A stretch of 64,000 bases of DNA. Source: Curtobacterium pusillum (GTDB lineage: Bacteria > Actinomycetota > Actinomycetes > Actinomycetales > Microbacteriaceae). Below the pieces are notes generated by a model. It searched no databases. It worked only from the letters and a program-made list of their open reading frames with translations, and was not told where the DNA came from. Location: positions 124,001 through 188,000 of the forward strand of contig NZ_VDZH01000004.1 in assembly GCF_007673235.1 (NCBI RefSeq), given 5' to 3'. Of this stretch, positions 17,066-25,462 are shown one piece after another (positions within the stretch are counted from its first letter, which is position 1; each line of letters begins with the position of its first letter). The translations under genes were made by a program, and so were the position numbers.

Positions 17066-17436
17066 CAGCGGACCCCGAGCAGGTCGATCACGAAGATGAG
17101 GGTCTTGCCGGAGAGGAAGTGTCCGCCGCCGGCCGGGCCGTAGGCGAGCTCCGGCGGGACGACGAGCTTGCGGCGCCCACCGACCTTCATGCCGGGGATG
17201 CCCTCCTGCCAGCCGCGCACCAGGGCCGCGAGGGGGAAGTCGATCGGCTCGCCGCGGTTCCAGGAGCTGTCGAACTCCTCGCCCGTCTCGTACTCGACGC
17301 CGGCGTAGTGGACCTTGACGGTCGAGCCAGCGGAGGCCACGTCGCCGGAGCCCTCGACGATGTCGGTGATGACGAGCTCGGTGGGGGCCGGGCCCTCAGG
17401 GGCGTCGAACTCGGGCTTGCTGTTCAGGTCAGTCAT
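17065..17436 (-). CDS. FKBP-type peptidyl-prolyl cis-trans isomerase
   Basis: 123 residues with no signal peptide, so cytoplasmic. VKVHYAGVEYETGEEFDSSWNRGEPIDFPL and GWQEGIPGMKVGGRRKLVVPPELAYG are the FKBP fold core; the end is LIFVIDLLGVR. It speeds proline isomerisation in protein folding. It is first in a two-gene unit with the aldo/keto reductase. The ATG is at 17436, 48 nt from the divergent MFS gene. Confidence 0.95.
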   Translation of the reverse strand: MTDLNSKPEFDAPEGPAPTELVITDIVEGSGDVASAGSTVKVHYAGVEYETGEEFDSSWNRGEPIDFPLAALVRGWQEGIPGMKVGGRRKLVVPPELAYGPAGGGHFLSGKTLIFVIDLLGVR

Positions 17437-17484
17437 GCCGCAAGTCAACCAGAGACGGCGGACAGCCCCCAGAATGGTTCCACC

Positions 17485-18795
17485 GTGACACGAACCGAAC
17501 CGCGACGCCGCATCCTCGCCGACCTCACCCCGCTCCGCCGGTCCCCCGCCTTCGCCCGGCTCTGGGCCGGCACCGCCATCGCCGGCATCGGCACGCAGAT
17601 GACCACCGTGGCCGTCGGCCTCGAGGTCTACGAGATCACGCACTCGACCTTCGCCGTGGCGCTCGTCGGAGTCATCGCGCTGCTGCCGATGATCGTCGCC
17701 GGACTGTACGGCGGGATGCTCGCGGACGCCTTCGACCGGCGCACCGTCGCGGTCGTCTCGTCGATCATCGCCTGGGTCGCGGTCGCGCTGATCGCCACGC
17801 ACGCCTGGCTCGGGCTGCACAGCGTCATGCTCCTCTACGTACTCGCGACCGTGAACGCGGTGGCCGCGACCGTCAGCAACGCCGCACGCTCGGCGATCGT
17901 GCCGCGCCTGGTCGGCACCGATCTGCTGCCCGCGGCGAGCGCCCTCGGCGGGATCGCGGCGGGCTTCCAGGTCACCGTCGGTCCGGCGGTCGCCGGTGTG
18001 CTCATCGCGGCGGTCGGGTTCGCGCCGACCTACACGATCGACGTCGTCCTGTTCACCTTCGCGTTCCTCGGCGTCCTCACCCTGCCCCGGATGCCCGCCG
18101 ACCACGACGCGCTCCGCCCCGGGCTGAGTTCCCTGATCGAGGGCGCGCGGTTCCTCCGGAGGTCCCGCAACATCACCATGACGTTCGTCCTCGACATCTG
18201 CGCGATGACGTTCGGGCAGCCGCGTGTGCTGTTCCCCGCGATCGGCGCGCTCGTCATCGGCGGCGGGTCGATCACGGTCGGCACGCTGACCGCCGCGTAC
18301 GCGATCGGCGCGCTCCTGTCGAGCGTGTTCTCCGGTCCGCTCGGGCACGTCCGCCGACAGGGCGAGGCCGTCGGCTGGGCCATCACGGCGTACGGCGGGG
18401 CGATCGCGGCCTTCGGTGTCGTCATCGCCCTCGCCGGCGTGCTCGGCGGCCGGGCCGGCGAGTCGTTCTCGGTCGGCATCCTGCCCGCGCTCGGGCTGGC
18501 CGCGCTGTTCCTCGCTGCGGCCGGCGGCGCGGACAACGTCAGCTCGGTGTTCCGCAACACGATCCTGCAGGCGGCGTCGCCGGACGGGATGCGCGGGCGC
18601 CTGCAGGGCATCTTCATCGTGGTGGTGACGGGTGGGCCGCGGCTCGGTGACCTCTACGCGGGGCTCGTCGTCGCCGCGGGCATCGCGTACCCGCCGATCA
18701 TCGGCGGCGTGCTCATCATCGGCCTCGTCGCGCTGCTCCTCCGCCTGGTGCCGTCGTTCCGCCGCTACGACGCCCTGCACCCGCACGCCAACTGA
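17485..18795 (+). CDS. MFS transporter
   Basis: 436 residues beginning with GTG (VTRTEPRRRILADLTPLRRSPAFARLWAG). About 12 membrane segments can be traced. GGMLADAFDRRTVAVVSS is the MFS loop 2-3 motif (G-x3-D-x2-R-R). The RSPAFARLWAG opening is typical of the enterobactin-exporter/EntS-like group, so an efflux role is likely but the substrate is unknown. The frame is open back to 17119 only as antisense of the FKBP gene. Intergenic repeats follow. Confidence 0.9.
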   Translation: MTRTEPRRRILADLTPLRRSPAFARLWAGTAIAGIGTQMTTVAVGLEVYEITHSTFAVALVGVIALLPMIVAGLYGGMLADAFDRRTVAVVSSIIAWVAVALIATHAWLGLHSVMLLYVLATVNAVAATVSNAARSAIVPRLVGTDLLPAASALGGIAAGFQVTVGPAVAGVLIAAVGFAPTYTIDVVLFTFAFLGVLTLPRMPADHDALRPGLSSLIEGARFLRRSRNITMTFVLDICAMTFGQPRVLFPAIGALVIGGGSITVGTLTAAYAIGALLSSVFSGPLGHVRRQGEAVGWAITAYGGAIAAFGVVIALAGVLGGRAGESFSVGILPALGLAALFLAAAGGADNVSSVFRNTILQAASPDGMRGRLQGIFIVVVTGGPRLGDLYAGLVVAAGIAYPPIIGGVLIIGLVALLLRLVPSFRRYDALHPHAN

Positions 18796-18806
18796 CCCCT
18801 GCCGCG

Positions 18807-18870
18807 GAGCACCGGTGTTCGCGCGTGGAACACCCGCGTTCCGCGGTGCGGAGCGCGAACACCGGTGTTC
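18807..18870. repeat. Intergenic inverted repeat (GAACACCGGTGTTC)
   Basis: GAGCACCGGTGTTCGCGC (18807-18824) and its near-complement GCGCGAACACCGGTGTTC (18853-18870) flank a smaller GGAAC/GTTCC hairpin. Each arm contains the palindrome CACCGGTG. It follows the MFS gene and could act as its terminator. Confidence 0.6.
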
Positions 18871-18896
18871 AGCAGGTGCACCAGCGCGACCAAGGG

Positions 18897-18942
18897 CCGG
18901 ACTGGAGGCACGGGGCGGCGCCGCCACGCGCCTCCAGGCCGT
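18897..18942. repeat. Dispersed palindromic element (REP-like)
   Basis: Left arm CCGGACTGGAGGCACG starts at 18897, right arm CGCGCCTCCAGGCCGT ends at 18942, and a GGCGGCGCCGCC palindrome forms the centre. It stands just before the promoter of the BrkB gene. Confidence 0.75.
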
Positions 18943-18966
18943 CACGTGTCGGGTACCGTACAACGC

Positions 18967-20055
18967 ATGCCGGACAGCGCCTCGCGCGATCTCCAGCGGA
19001 CGGGAGTCCGCGCCGTCGTCCGGCGCACCTACCACTCCGTGATCCGGCACCGCGTCGTCGACGCGGCGGCGTCGCTGACGTTCTTCGCCCTGCTGACGGT
19101 GTTCCCGACCGCGCTCACCGTCGTGTCCGCGCTGTCCATCGTCGACCGGCAGGGCGACAGCCTGTCGGACATCATCGAGGTGCTCGGGTTCATCGTGCGC
19201 CCCGAGACCGCGCAGCACCTCGAGGGTCCGCTCCGACAGCTCCTCACGCTCGACAACCCGTGGCTCGGGTTCTCGACCGGGGTCGTCCTGACGCTGTGGT
19301 CGCTGTCCGGGTACGCGACCGCGTTCGGCCGGGCGATGAACACCGCGTACGAGGTCGAGGAGGGGCGCCGGATCTGGAAGTTCCGCAGCATGATGCTCCT
19401 CGTCACGCTGCTCGTCATGGCCGGCGGTGCGATCGCGATCGTCATCCTGCTCGGCACCCCGACGATCTCCGCCGCGGTCATCCGGCAGCTCGGATGGGCA
19501 CCGTGGATCGACGACGTGTGGAACGTGGTGAAGTGGCCCGTCCTCGCAGCCGACCTCGTGGTGATGGTCGCCGTGCTCTACTACGCGACGCCGAACGTGA
19601 AGACGCCGCAGCTGCGGTGGGTGTCCGCCGGCGCCGGGTTCGCGATCGTGACCTGGGCGATGGCGACGCTCGGGTTCTCGATCTACGTCGAGACCATCGG
19701 TGGCGGCAACAAGGCGTACGGCTGGCTCGGTGGCGCGATCCTGCTGCTCGTGTACCTGTACATCTCGAACTTCGTGCTGGTCGTCGGCGGTGAGCTCGAC
19801 TCCGAGGTGATCCGGATGCGGCAGCTGCTCGCGGGGATCGAGGCCGACGAGTCGATCCGCCTGCCGCTCCGGGACGTCACGAGGAACTTCACGCTCGCGC
19901 GCTGGCGGGACGCGGACATCGCGGCCGCCCACCACGTCCGGACCGCGGCCATGCAGCGCAGCGACGATGGTGAGTCGCCCGAGTCGGAGGGGCAGCGGGA
20001 GCACCTGCGGGAGATGTCCCAGCAGGTGCGGGCCGGCGAGTCCCCGCTGCCGTAG
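18967..20055 (+). CDS. YihY/BrkB family inner membrane protein
   Basis: 362 residues. VDAAASLTFFALLTVFPTALTVVSALS is the first helix and hallmark of the family. Five further membrane segments follow (WLGFSTGVVLTLWSLSGYATAF, LLVTLLVMAGGAIAIVILLG, LAADLVVMVAVLYYATPN, VSAGAGFAIVTWAMATLGFSIYV, GAILLLVYLYISNFVLVVGGELD). The tail after about 310 is cytoplasmic and charged. The function is not established in bacteria; older names (BrkB, ribonuclease BN) are not supported. TACCGT (18954-18959) ends 7 nt before the ATG, a leaderless promoter. Confidence 0.9.
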   Translation: MPDSASRDLQRTGVRAVVRRTYHSVIRHRVVDAAASLTFFALLTVFPTALTVVSALSIVDRQGDSLSDIIEVLGFIVRPETAQHLEGPLRQLLTLDNPWLGFSTGVVLTLWSLSGYATAFGRAMNTAYEVEEGRRIWKFRSMMLLVTLLVMAGGAIAIVILLGTPTISAAVIRQLGWAPWIDDVWNVVKWPVLAADLVVMVAVLYYATPNVKTPQLRWVSAGAGFAIVTWAMATLGFSIYVETIGGGNKAYGWLGGAILLLVYLYISNFVLVVGGELDSEVIRMRQLLAGIEADESIRLPLRDVTRNFTLARWRDADIAAAHHVRTAAMQRSDDGESPESEGQREHLREMSQQVRAGESPLP

Positions 20056-20252
20056 CGCGCTCGCGACGCACGTGCGTCGCACGTGCGTCGCACGGTGCGA
20101 GGGGTCGCCCGCAGTGTGCGAGGTTCCGCGCAGCGTAGGACCCGCGCGGCCTCGCACACTGGCCGGAACCTCGCACCGTGGGGCGGCCTCGCACGGTGCA
20201 CTCGCCCAGTGCCCTCGCACGGTGCGAGCGGCACGTGCCGGGCGCCGCGACG
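20056..20252. repeat. Intergenic repeat cluster (GTGCGAGGTTCCGC family)
   Basis: This gap between convergent brkB-like and aspA genes has no gene. It holds GCACGTGCGTCGCACGTGCGTC tandem words, GTGCGAGGTTCCGC at 20116-20129, its reverse-complement-type word GGAACCTCGCACCGT at 20165-20179, and several CTCGCACGGTGC copies. The same two words recur at 62239-62252 and 62288-62302. Confidence 0.7.
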
Positions 20253-21752
20253 TCAGTCGCGCCGGGTCTCCCGCGCCGCAGCGTCGAGCATCTCCTCGGT
20301 GACGACGGGGATCGCCCCGGTCGCGAGCTCGATGCCCGACAGCCGCGCCGGGCTGAGCACCCGCTGCACCTGGTCCTCCTCCATCAGCCCCGCGGCGATG
20401 ACGAGCGTGGCGATCGGCGTCGAGGTCGTCAACGCCGTGTGCGCGATCGACGCAGCGGCCGCGTAGCCGATGTACGGCGTGAGGGCAGTGACGACCCCGA
20501 CGTTGGTGTCGACCTGCGCCGCGAGCTTCGCCTCGTTCGCCTCGATGCCGACGACGCAGTGGTCCCGGAGCGTCGCGCAGCCGTTCGCCATCCACTGCAG
20601 GGACTGCATGATCGAGTGCGCGATGATCGGCTCGAAGGCGTTGAGCTGCAGCTGACCGCCCTCGGCCGCCATGGTCACCGTGGTGTCCGCACCGGCGACG
20701 GCGAACGCGATCTGGTTCACCACTTCCGGGATCACCGGGTTGACCTTGCCGGGCATGATCGACGACCCCGCCTGGCGAGCCGGGAGGGTGATCTCGCCCA
20801 GCCCCGCCTGCGGCCCCGACGCGAGCAGCCGCAGGTCGTTGCAGATCTTCGAGAGCTTCGCCGCGCTGCGCTTCACGGTGCCGGACAGGGTCATGAAGGC
20901 GCCGGCGTCGCTCGTGGCCTCGATGAGGTCGGGGGCCGTCACGATGTCGAGGCCGCTCGCGACCTGGAGCTGCCGACGGACTTCGTCGCGGTACTGCGGG
21001 TCCGCCGTGATGCCCGTGCCGATCGCCGTCGCCCCGAGGTTCGTCTCCGCCAGCAGCGGCATGACCGTGCGGAGCAGGACGACGTCCTCCTGGATGGTGT
21101 GCGAGAACCCGGTGAACTCCTGGCCGAGCGTCATCGGCACCGCGTCCTGCAGCTGCGTGCGGCCGATCTTCAGGACGTCGGAGAAGGCACGCCCCCGCTC
21201 GGCGAACGCGTCGGACAGGAGCGACAGCTGCTCGGTCAACCGCTGCACGCCGAAGATCATCGCGAGCTTCACGCTCGTCGGGTAGGTGTCGTTCGTGGAC
21301 TGGCTGCGGTTGACGTGGTCGATCGGGTGCAGGTACCCGTAGTCGCCCTTCTCGCGGCCGAGGAGCTCGAGGGCCCGGTTCGCCAGGACCTCGTTCGTGT
21401 TCATGTTCGTGCTGGTGCCCGCCCCGCCCTGCACGACGTCGACGACGAACTGGTCCCGGAGACGACCGTCCCGGACCTCCTGCGCGGCGCGGTCGATGGC
21501 GTCGGCCCGTTCGGCGTCGAGCACTCCGATCGCCTTGTTCGCCCGGGCTGCGGCCTGCTTCACGGTGGCGAGGGCCTCGATGAGGTCCGGGTACACCGCG
21601 ATCGGCACCGACGTGATCGGGAAGTTCTCCAGCGCGCGGAGGGTGTTGATGCCCCAGTACGCGTCCGCCGGGACCTCCCGCGAGCCGAGCGAGTCGGTCT
21701 CAGTGCGGGTCTGGGCGCGCTCGTGGGTCTGTGCTGCTTCGTTGCCGGTCAC
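20253..21752 (-). CDS. aspA: Aspartate ammonia-lyase
   Basis: 499 residues of the aspartase/fumarase superfamily. The signature GSSIMPGKVNP is present, together with TSTNMNTNEVLANRA, HVNRSQSTNDTYPTSVK and GGQLQLNAFEPIIAHSI. The enzyme converts aspartate to fumarate and ammonia. Class II fumarases are close relatives, but the SLGSREVPADAYWGINTLRALENFPIT opening is the aspartase form. The GTG 21752 is supported by TACCCT (21765 to 21760) ending 7 nt upstream on the minus strand, a leaderless start; the frame upstream reaches 21851. Confidence 0.93.
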   Translation of the reverse strand: MTGNEAAQTHERAQTRTETDSLGSREVPADAYWGINTLRALENFPITSVPIAVYPDLIEALATVKQAAARANKAIGVLDAERADAIDRAAQEVRDGRLRDQFVVDVVQGGAGTSTNMNTNEVLANRALELLGREKGDYGYLHPIDHVNRSQSTNDTYPTSVKLAMIFGVQRLTEQLSLLSDAFAERGRAFSDVLKIGRTQLQDAVPMTLGQEFTGFSHTIQEDVVLLRTVMPLLAETNLGATAIGTGITADPQYRDEVRRQLQVASGLDIVTAPDLIEATSDAGAFMTLSGTVKRSAAKLSKICNDLRLLASGPQAGLGEITLPARQAGSSIMPGKVNPVIPEVVNQIAFAVAGADTTVTMAAEGGQLQLNAFEPIIAHSIMQSLQWMANGCATLRDHCVVGIEANEAKLAAQVDTNVGVVTALTPYIGYAAAASIAHTALTTSTPIATLVIAAGLMEEDQVQRVLSPARLSGIELATGAIPVVTEEMLDAAARETRRD

Positions 21753-21864
21753 GCCCACGAGGGTAGCCCGTCCGGCCGGTCGGATCCCGGCCCTGGCGTG
21801 TGCGGGCGCGTCGCGCGTGCCGTTCCGCGCGTGGGCTGCGGTTCCGCTCATAGGAGGCCGTTCC

Positions 21865-21901
21865 GCGCGTAGGAAGCCGGTTCTTCCGGCTTCCTACGCG
21901 C
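21865..21901. repeat. Perfect 16-bp inverted repeat upstream of aspA
   Basis: GCGCGTAGGAAGCCGG (21865-21880) pairs with CCGGCTTCCTACGCGC (21886-21901) around TTCTT. Related GTTCCGCGCGT words occur directly before it. It lies in the aspA/phosphate-transporter gap next to a REP-like element. Confidence 0.7.
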
Positions 21902-21946
21902 GATTCCGCTTTCCAGGACGCGCGCGATGGGTCGGAACGCACGCGG

Positions 21947-21996
21947 TGACGGCCTGGAGGCGCGGTGCGGGCTGGCACCGCGCCTCCAGGCCGTCA
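21947..21996. repeat. Dispersed palindromic element (REP-like), perfect copy
   Basis: Arms 21947-21968 and 21975-21996 are a perfect 22-bp inverted repeat around the 6-nt loop GGGCTG. Core GGCCTGGAGGCGCGGTGC. This is the best-preserved copy in the window, 29 nt past the end of the small membrane protein gene. Confidence 0.88.
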
Positions 21997-22025
21997 GGGG
22001 GTCGCGCCCAGGGCGCGCATCGCCA

Positions 22026-22322
22026 TCAGTGGAACTGCGGGACGATCAGGTAGATGCCGTAGAGCACGGCTGCGCCGCAGACGGCGAAGCAGACGACCGA
22101 GAGCGTGCGGAACCAGCGCACCGCCGCCGTGACGTTCGACGGGTGCGGGAACCCGACGGTGGCCGGACCGATCGTGCCGTCGTCCTTCACGGTGAACTTG
22201 CCCGCGCGGGTGTCGGCGGCACTCCAGAAGCGCAGGCCGATCGAGTAGACGGTGACCACGAAGCACGCACCGATCAGCGAAACGATCGCCACGGTCAGGA
22301 ACGCGAACCAGTCGATGCCCAT
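22026..22322 (-). CDS. Small two-helix membrane protein linked to PiT transporter
   Basis: 98 residues, MGIDWFAFLTVAIVSLIGACFVVTVYSIGLRFW (helix 1, about 7-30), a soluble loop with FTVKDDGTIGPATVGFPHPSNV, and helix 2 at about 70-92. No catalytic motif is seen. The ATG shares one base with the PiT stop codon, so it is translationally coupled and may be an accessory subunit of that transporter. I do not recognise a characterised family. Confidence 0.75.
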   Translation of the reverse strand: MGIDWFAFLTVAIVSLIGACFVVTVYSIGLRFWSAADTRAGKFTVKDDGTIGPATVGFPHPSNVTAAVRWFRTLSVVCFAVCGAAVLYGIYLIVPQFH

Positions 22323-23578
22323 CAGCGACGACCTCCCTTGCGGCCGGCCATCCGGCGGAGCGTGCGCTCCCGGCTCAGCTCGGCACGGCGTGCGGCGACG
22401 TTCTCCGCGCGCTTCTTGCGCTGCAGGTCGCGGAGTTCCTTGCGGGTGAAGACCGCGTTCGCGGCGACGTCGACCTCGATCGCGGCGGCCTGCTCGTGCG
22501 GCTTGCGGAGCGACCAGAGGTACAGGCCGAGGATCACGGCGGCACCGACGAGCGCGTCGATGACCAGACCGGTCACCCCGAGGCGCGCGATGCCCGAGGC
22601 CACCGCGCCGACCGCGGCCGCTGCCGGCAGGGTGATGAACCAGGCGATGACGATCTTGCCGGCGGTCGACCACTGGATCTTCGACCCGCGGCGACCGAGC
22701 CCGGCACCGATGATCGAGCCGGAGGACACCTGCGTGGTCGAGAGGGCGAAGCCGAGGTGGCTCGACGCGAGGATCGTCGCGGCGGTGGACGCCTCGGCCG
22801 CGAAGCCCTGCGTCGCACGGATCTCGGTGATGCCCGATCCGAGCGTGCGGATGATGCGCCAGCCACCGGTGTAGGTCCCGAGGGCGATCGCGAGCGCACA
22901 GGCGACGACGACCCAGAACTGCACGCCCTGGTTCGACGACTGCGCACCCGACGCGATGAGGGTGAGCGTGATGACACCCATCGTCTTCTGCGCGTCGTTC
23001 GTGCCGTGCGCGAGCGACACCATCGAGCTCGTGAAGATCTGGCCGATGCGGAAGCCGCCGCGCTCGTTCGGGAACACCGGGCGCTTGGTGATCCGGTAGG
23101 CGATGCGGGTCGACAGGAAGGACACCAAGGCCGCGATCACCGGCGACAGGAAGGCGGGGATGATCACCACCGTCAGCAGGGCCGCGTAGTTGACGGCGTT
23201 GAACCCGGCACCGACGATCGCGGCACCGATGAGCCCGCCGAACAGCGCGTGCGAGGACGACGACGGCAGCCCGCGCAGCCACGTGATCATGTTCCACACG
23301 ACCGCGCCGATGAGGCCCGCGAAGATCATCTCGGGCGAGATCGCCACACCGCCGGGCCCCTCGTTGATGAGGCCGTGCGAGATCGACGTCGCGACGGCGG
23401 TGCTGAGGAACGCACCGACGAGGTTGAGCACCGCGGCGACCGTGACGGCCACCTTGGGCTTCATGGCCCCGGTGGCGATCGGTGTCGCCATCGCGTTGGC
23501 GGTGTCGTGAAAACCGTTTGTGAAGTCGAAGAAGAGGGCCAACGCGATGACCAGGACGACTATGAGTGTGATGTCCAC
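22322..23578 (-). CDS. Inorganic phosphate transporter, PiT family
   Basis: 418 residues from GTG 23578 (VDITLIVVLVIALALFFDFTNGFHDTANAMAT). The two PiT signatures FDFTNGFHDTANA and SLAHGTNDAQKTMGVITL are complete, and SSSSHALFGGLIG follows the first. The C-terminal tail is basic (RKELRDLQRKKRAENVAARR). It couples phosphate uptake to the proton or cation gradient. The frame is open to an ATG at 23674, which would leave only 20 nt to the divergent antiporter; a TACATT box at 23687-23692 (minus strand) would permit that start, so the N-terminus is uncertain by up to 32 residues. Confidence 0.92.
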   Translation of the reverse strand: MDITLIVVLVIALALFFDFTNGFHDTANAMATPIATGAMKPKVAVTVAAVLNLVGAFLSTAVATSISHGLINEGPGGVAISPEMIFAGLIGAVVWNMITWLRGLPSSSSHALFGGLIGAAIVGAGFNAVNYAALLTVVIIPAFLSPVIAALVSFLSTRIAYRITKRPVFPNERGGFRIGQIFTSSMVSLAHGTNDAQKTMGVITLTLIASGAQSSNQGVQFWVVVACALAIALGTYTGGWRIIRTLGSGITEIRATQGFAAEASTAATILASSHLGFALSTTQVSSGSIIGAGLGRRGSKIQWSTAGKIVIAWFITLPAAAAVGAVASGIARLGVTGLVIDALVGAAVILGLYLWSLRKPHEQAAAIEVDVAANAVFTRKELRDLQRKKRAENVAARRAELSRERTLRRMAGRKGGRR

Positions 23579-23694
23579 CGCGGGCCAGTGTTCCCCATCA
23601 GACACCCCGAGGGCAAACCCTGTCGGAAACCTGTTGTTCACCGGACCTTCAGAGTCGTTCAGCATTCGAACCATGCCGATGGGAGAATGTACGG

Positions 23695-25383
23695 ATGGAC
23701 ACCGTCGAGCTCCTCATCCTGTTGGTCGGATCGCTCGCGGTGACGGGGTTCGCTCGGGCGAAGGGGCTGCCCGCTCCACTGCTCGTGACCGCGGTCGCGC
23801 TCGCGGCGTCGTTCCTGCCGGGACTCCCGCCGATCGAGATCGACTCCGAGGTCATCCTGACGCTGATCCTGCCGCCGCTGCTCTACTCGGCCGCCCTCGA
23901 CGTGTCGTGGCAGAGCTTCCGGCAGTCCATCAAGCAGATCCGCCGTCTCGGCATCTTCCTCGTGATCATCACCGCGCTCGCCGTCGGCGTGGTCGCGTAC
24001 TTCCTCATCCCCGACATGACGCTGCCGGCGGCGATCCTGCTCGGCGCCATCGTGGCCCCGCCGGACGCCGTGTCGGCCGCAGCGATCGGTCGGAAGCTCG
24101 GACTCCCCCGACGGGTGATGACGGTGCTCTCCGGCGAGAGCCTCATCAACGACGCAGCCTCGCTGACCCTGGTGCGGGTGTTCACGCTGATCATCGCCGG
24201 CACCTCGCTCACGGTGTGGCAGGACCTCGGGATCTTCGGACTCGCGATCGGCGTCGGTCTCGCGGTCGGCATCGTCCTCGGGGTGCTCGTGCACTGGATC
24301 CGGATGCGGATCAACGACCCCGTGGTCGAGACGATCATGAGCATCCTGCTGCCGTTCGTCGCGTACATCCTGGCCGAGGACCTCTCCGGCTCCGGCGTCA
24401 TCGCGGTCGTCACCGCCGGCCTCTACATCGGCTACAACTCGCCGAAGGAGGGCTACGCCACCCGACTCCAGGAACGCCCGCTGTGGACGAGCATCGACGT
24501 CATCCTCGAGGGGTTCGTCTTCGCCCTCATCGGCCTGCAGCTCAACACCGTCGTGCAGGACCTCGTCGAGAGCGAGCGCAGTCTGGCGCAGACGCTCACG
24601 GCCGCGGGGGTGGTGCTCGTCGTCGTGATCCTGGTGCGGCCGCTGTTCATCTTCGAGTCGTACGTCCGGAACCGGTTCAACGGCCGGTGGTTCCGACCAC
24701 TGCGCATCCGGCTGTCCCGCGGGCACCCCTCGCTGCGGTGGATGCGCGGTTCGGCCGAGCCGAAGCTCAACTGGCGGGAGCTCACGGTCATCTCGTGGAC
24801 GGGGATGCGCGGCGTGGTCACCCTCGCTGCCGCGGTGTCCGTCGTCGCCAGCCCGACGAAGATCCCGGCGCAGGACACCATCTTCGTGATCGCGTTCATC
24901 GTGACGGTCGGCACCCTGCTGCTCCAGGGCCTGACGCTGCCGTTCGTCATCCGGTCCCTCAAGGTGCAGGACCCGGCCGAGGACGACGAGGACATCCGCA
25001 GCGAGATGCGGCTCAACCAGCGCACCACCGAGGCCGCCATCGAGCTGCTCGAGAAGCGTCGACCCGACTGGGCGCAGCAGTTCGGCACCGAGGCCGTCGA
25101 CTCCGTGGTGAACCGGTTGAAGGCCCGACTCGAACGCCAGGCCGAGACGTTCCGCCGCGACGCCGAGGAAGAGGAGGACGAGGAGCGCAACGCCCCGGTC
25201 CGTCTCCGTGGCTCGCAGATCCAGGACATCCGGCGAGAGCTGCTCGACCGGCGTCGGGAGATCGTGCTCGAGGAACGCGAGAAGGGGAACCTCGACGAGG
25301 AGGTCATGCGCCGGGTGCTCGTGACGCTCGACGCGGAGGAGCTCGCGATGGACTCGGCGCAGGCCTCCCGCAGCCGGTCCTGA
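23695..25383 (+). CDS. Na+/H+ antiporter (CPA1 family)
   Basis: 562 residues. About 12 membrane helices occupy residues 1-400; GAIVAPPDAVSAAAIGRKLGLP and GESLINDAASLTLVRVF carry the ion-binding Asp residues of CPA1 exchangers, and WTGMRGVVTLAAAVS is the late conserved helix. The last 140 residues are a charged cytoplasmic tail (QAETFRRDAEEEEDEERN). It exchanges cations for protons for pH or salt homeostasis. It is divergent from the phosphate transporter with a short shared promoter region. Confidence 0.93.
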   Translation: MDTVELLILLVGSLAVTGFARAKGLPAPLLVTAVALAASFLPGLPPIEIDSEVILTLILPPLLYSAALDVSWQSFRQSIKQIRRLGIFLVIITALAVGVVAYFLIPDMTLPAAILLGAIVAPPDAVSAAAIGRKLGLPRRVMTVLSGESLINDAASLTLVRVFTLIIAGTSLTVWQDLGIFGLAIGVGLAVGIVLGVLVHWIRMRINDPVVETIMSILLPFVAYILAEDLSGSGVIAVVTAGLYIGYNSPKEGYATRLQERPLWTSIDVILEGFVFALIGLQLNTVVQDLVESERSLAQTLTAAGVVLVVVILVRPLFIFESYVRNRFNGRWFRPLRIRLSRGHPSLRWMRGSAEPKLNWRELTVISWTGMRGVVTLAAAVSVVASPTKIPAQDTIFVIAFIVTVGTLLLQGLTLPFVIRSLKVQDPAEDDEDIRSEMRLNQRTTEAAIELLEKRRPDWAQQFGTEAVDSVVNRLKARLERQAETFRRDAEEEEDEERNAPVRLRGSQIQDIRRELLDRRREIVLEEREKGNLDEEVMRRVLVTLDAEELAMDSAQASRSRS

Positions 25384-25462
25384 GCGTCCGAGCCGCCCAG
25401 CGCGCGTGCGGCCCTCCGGGCGTATCCTGGCGGCCCGACCCAGAACAGGAGCGCTACGCCGA

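Noticed and set aside
17437..20595. Very long minus-strand open frame over the MFS and BrkB genes
   Set aside because: It runs antisense to two well-supported membrane protein genes and has a composition typical of a shadow frame.
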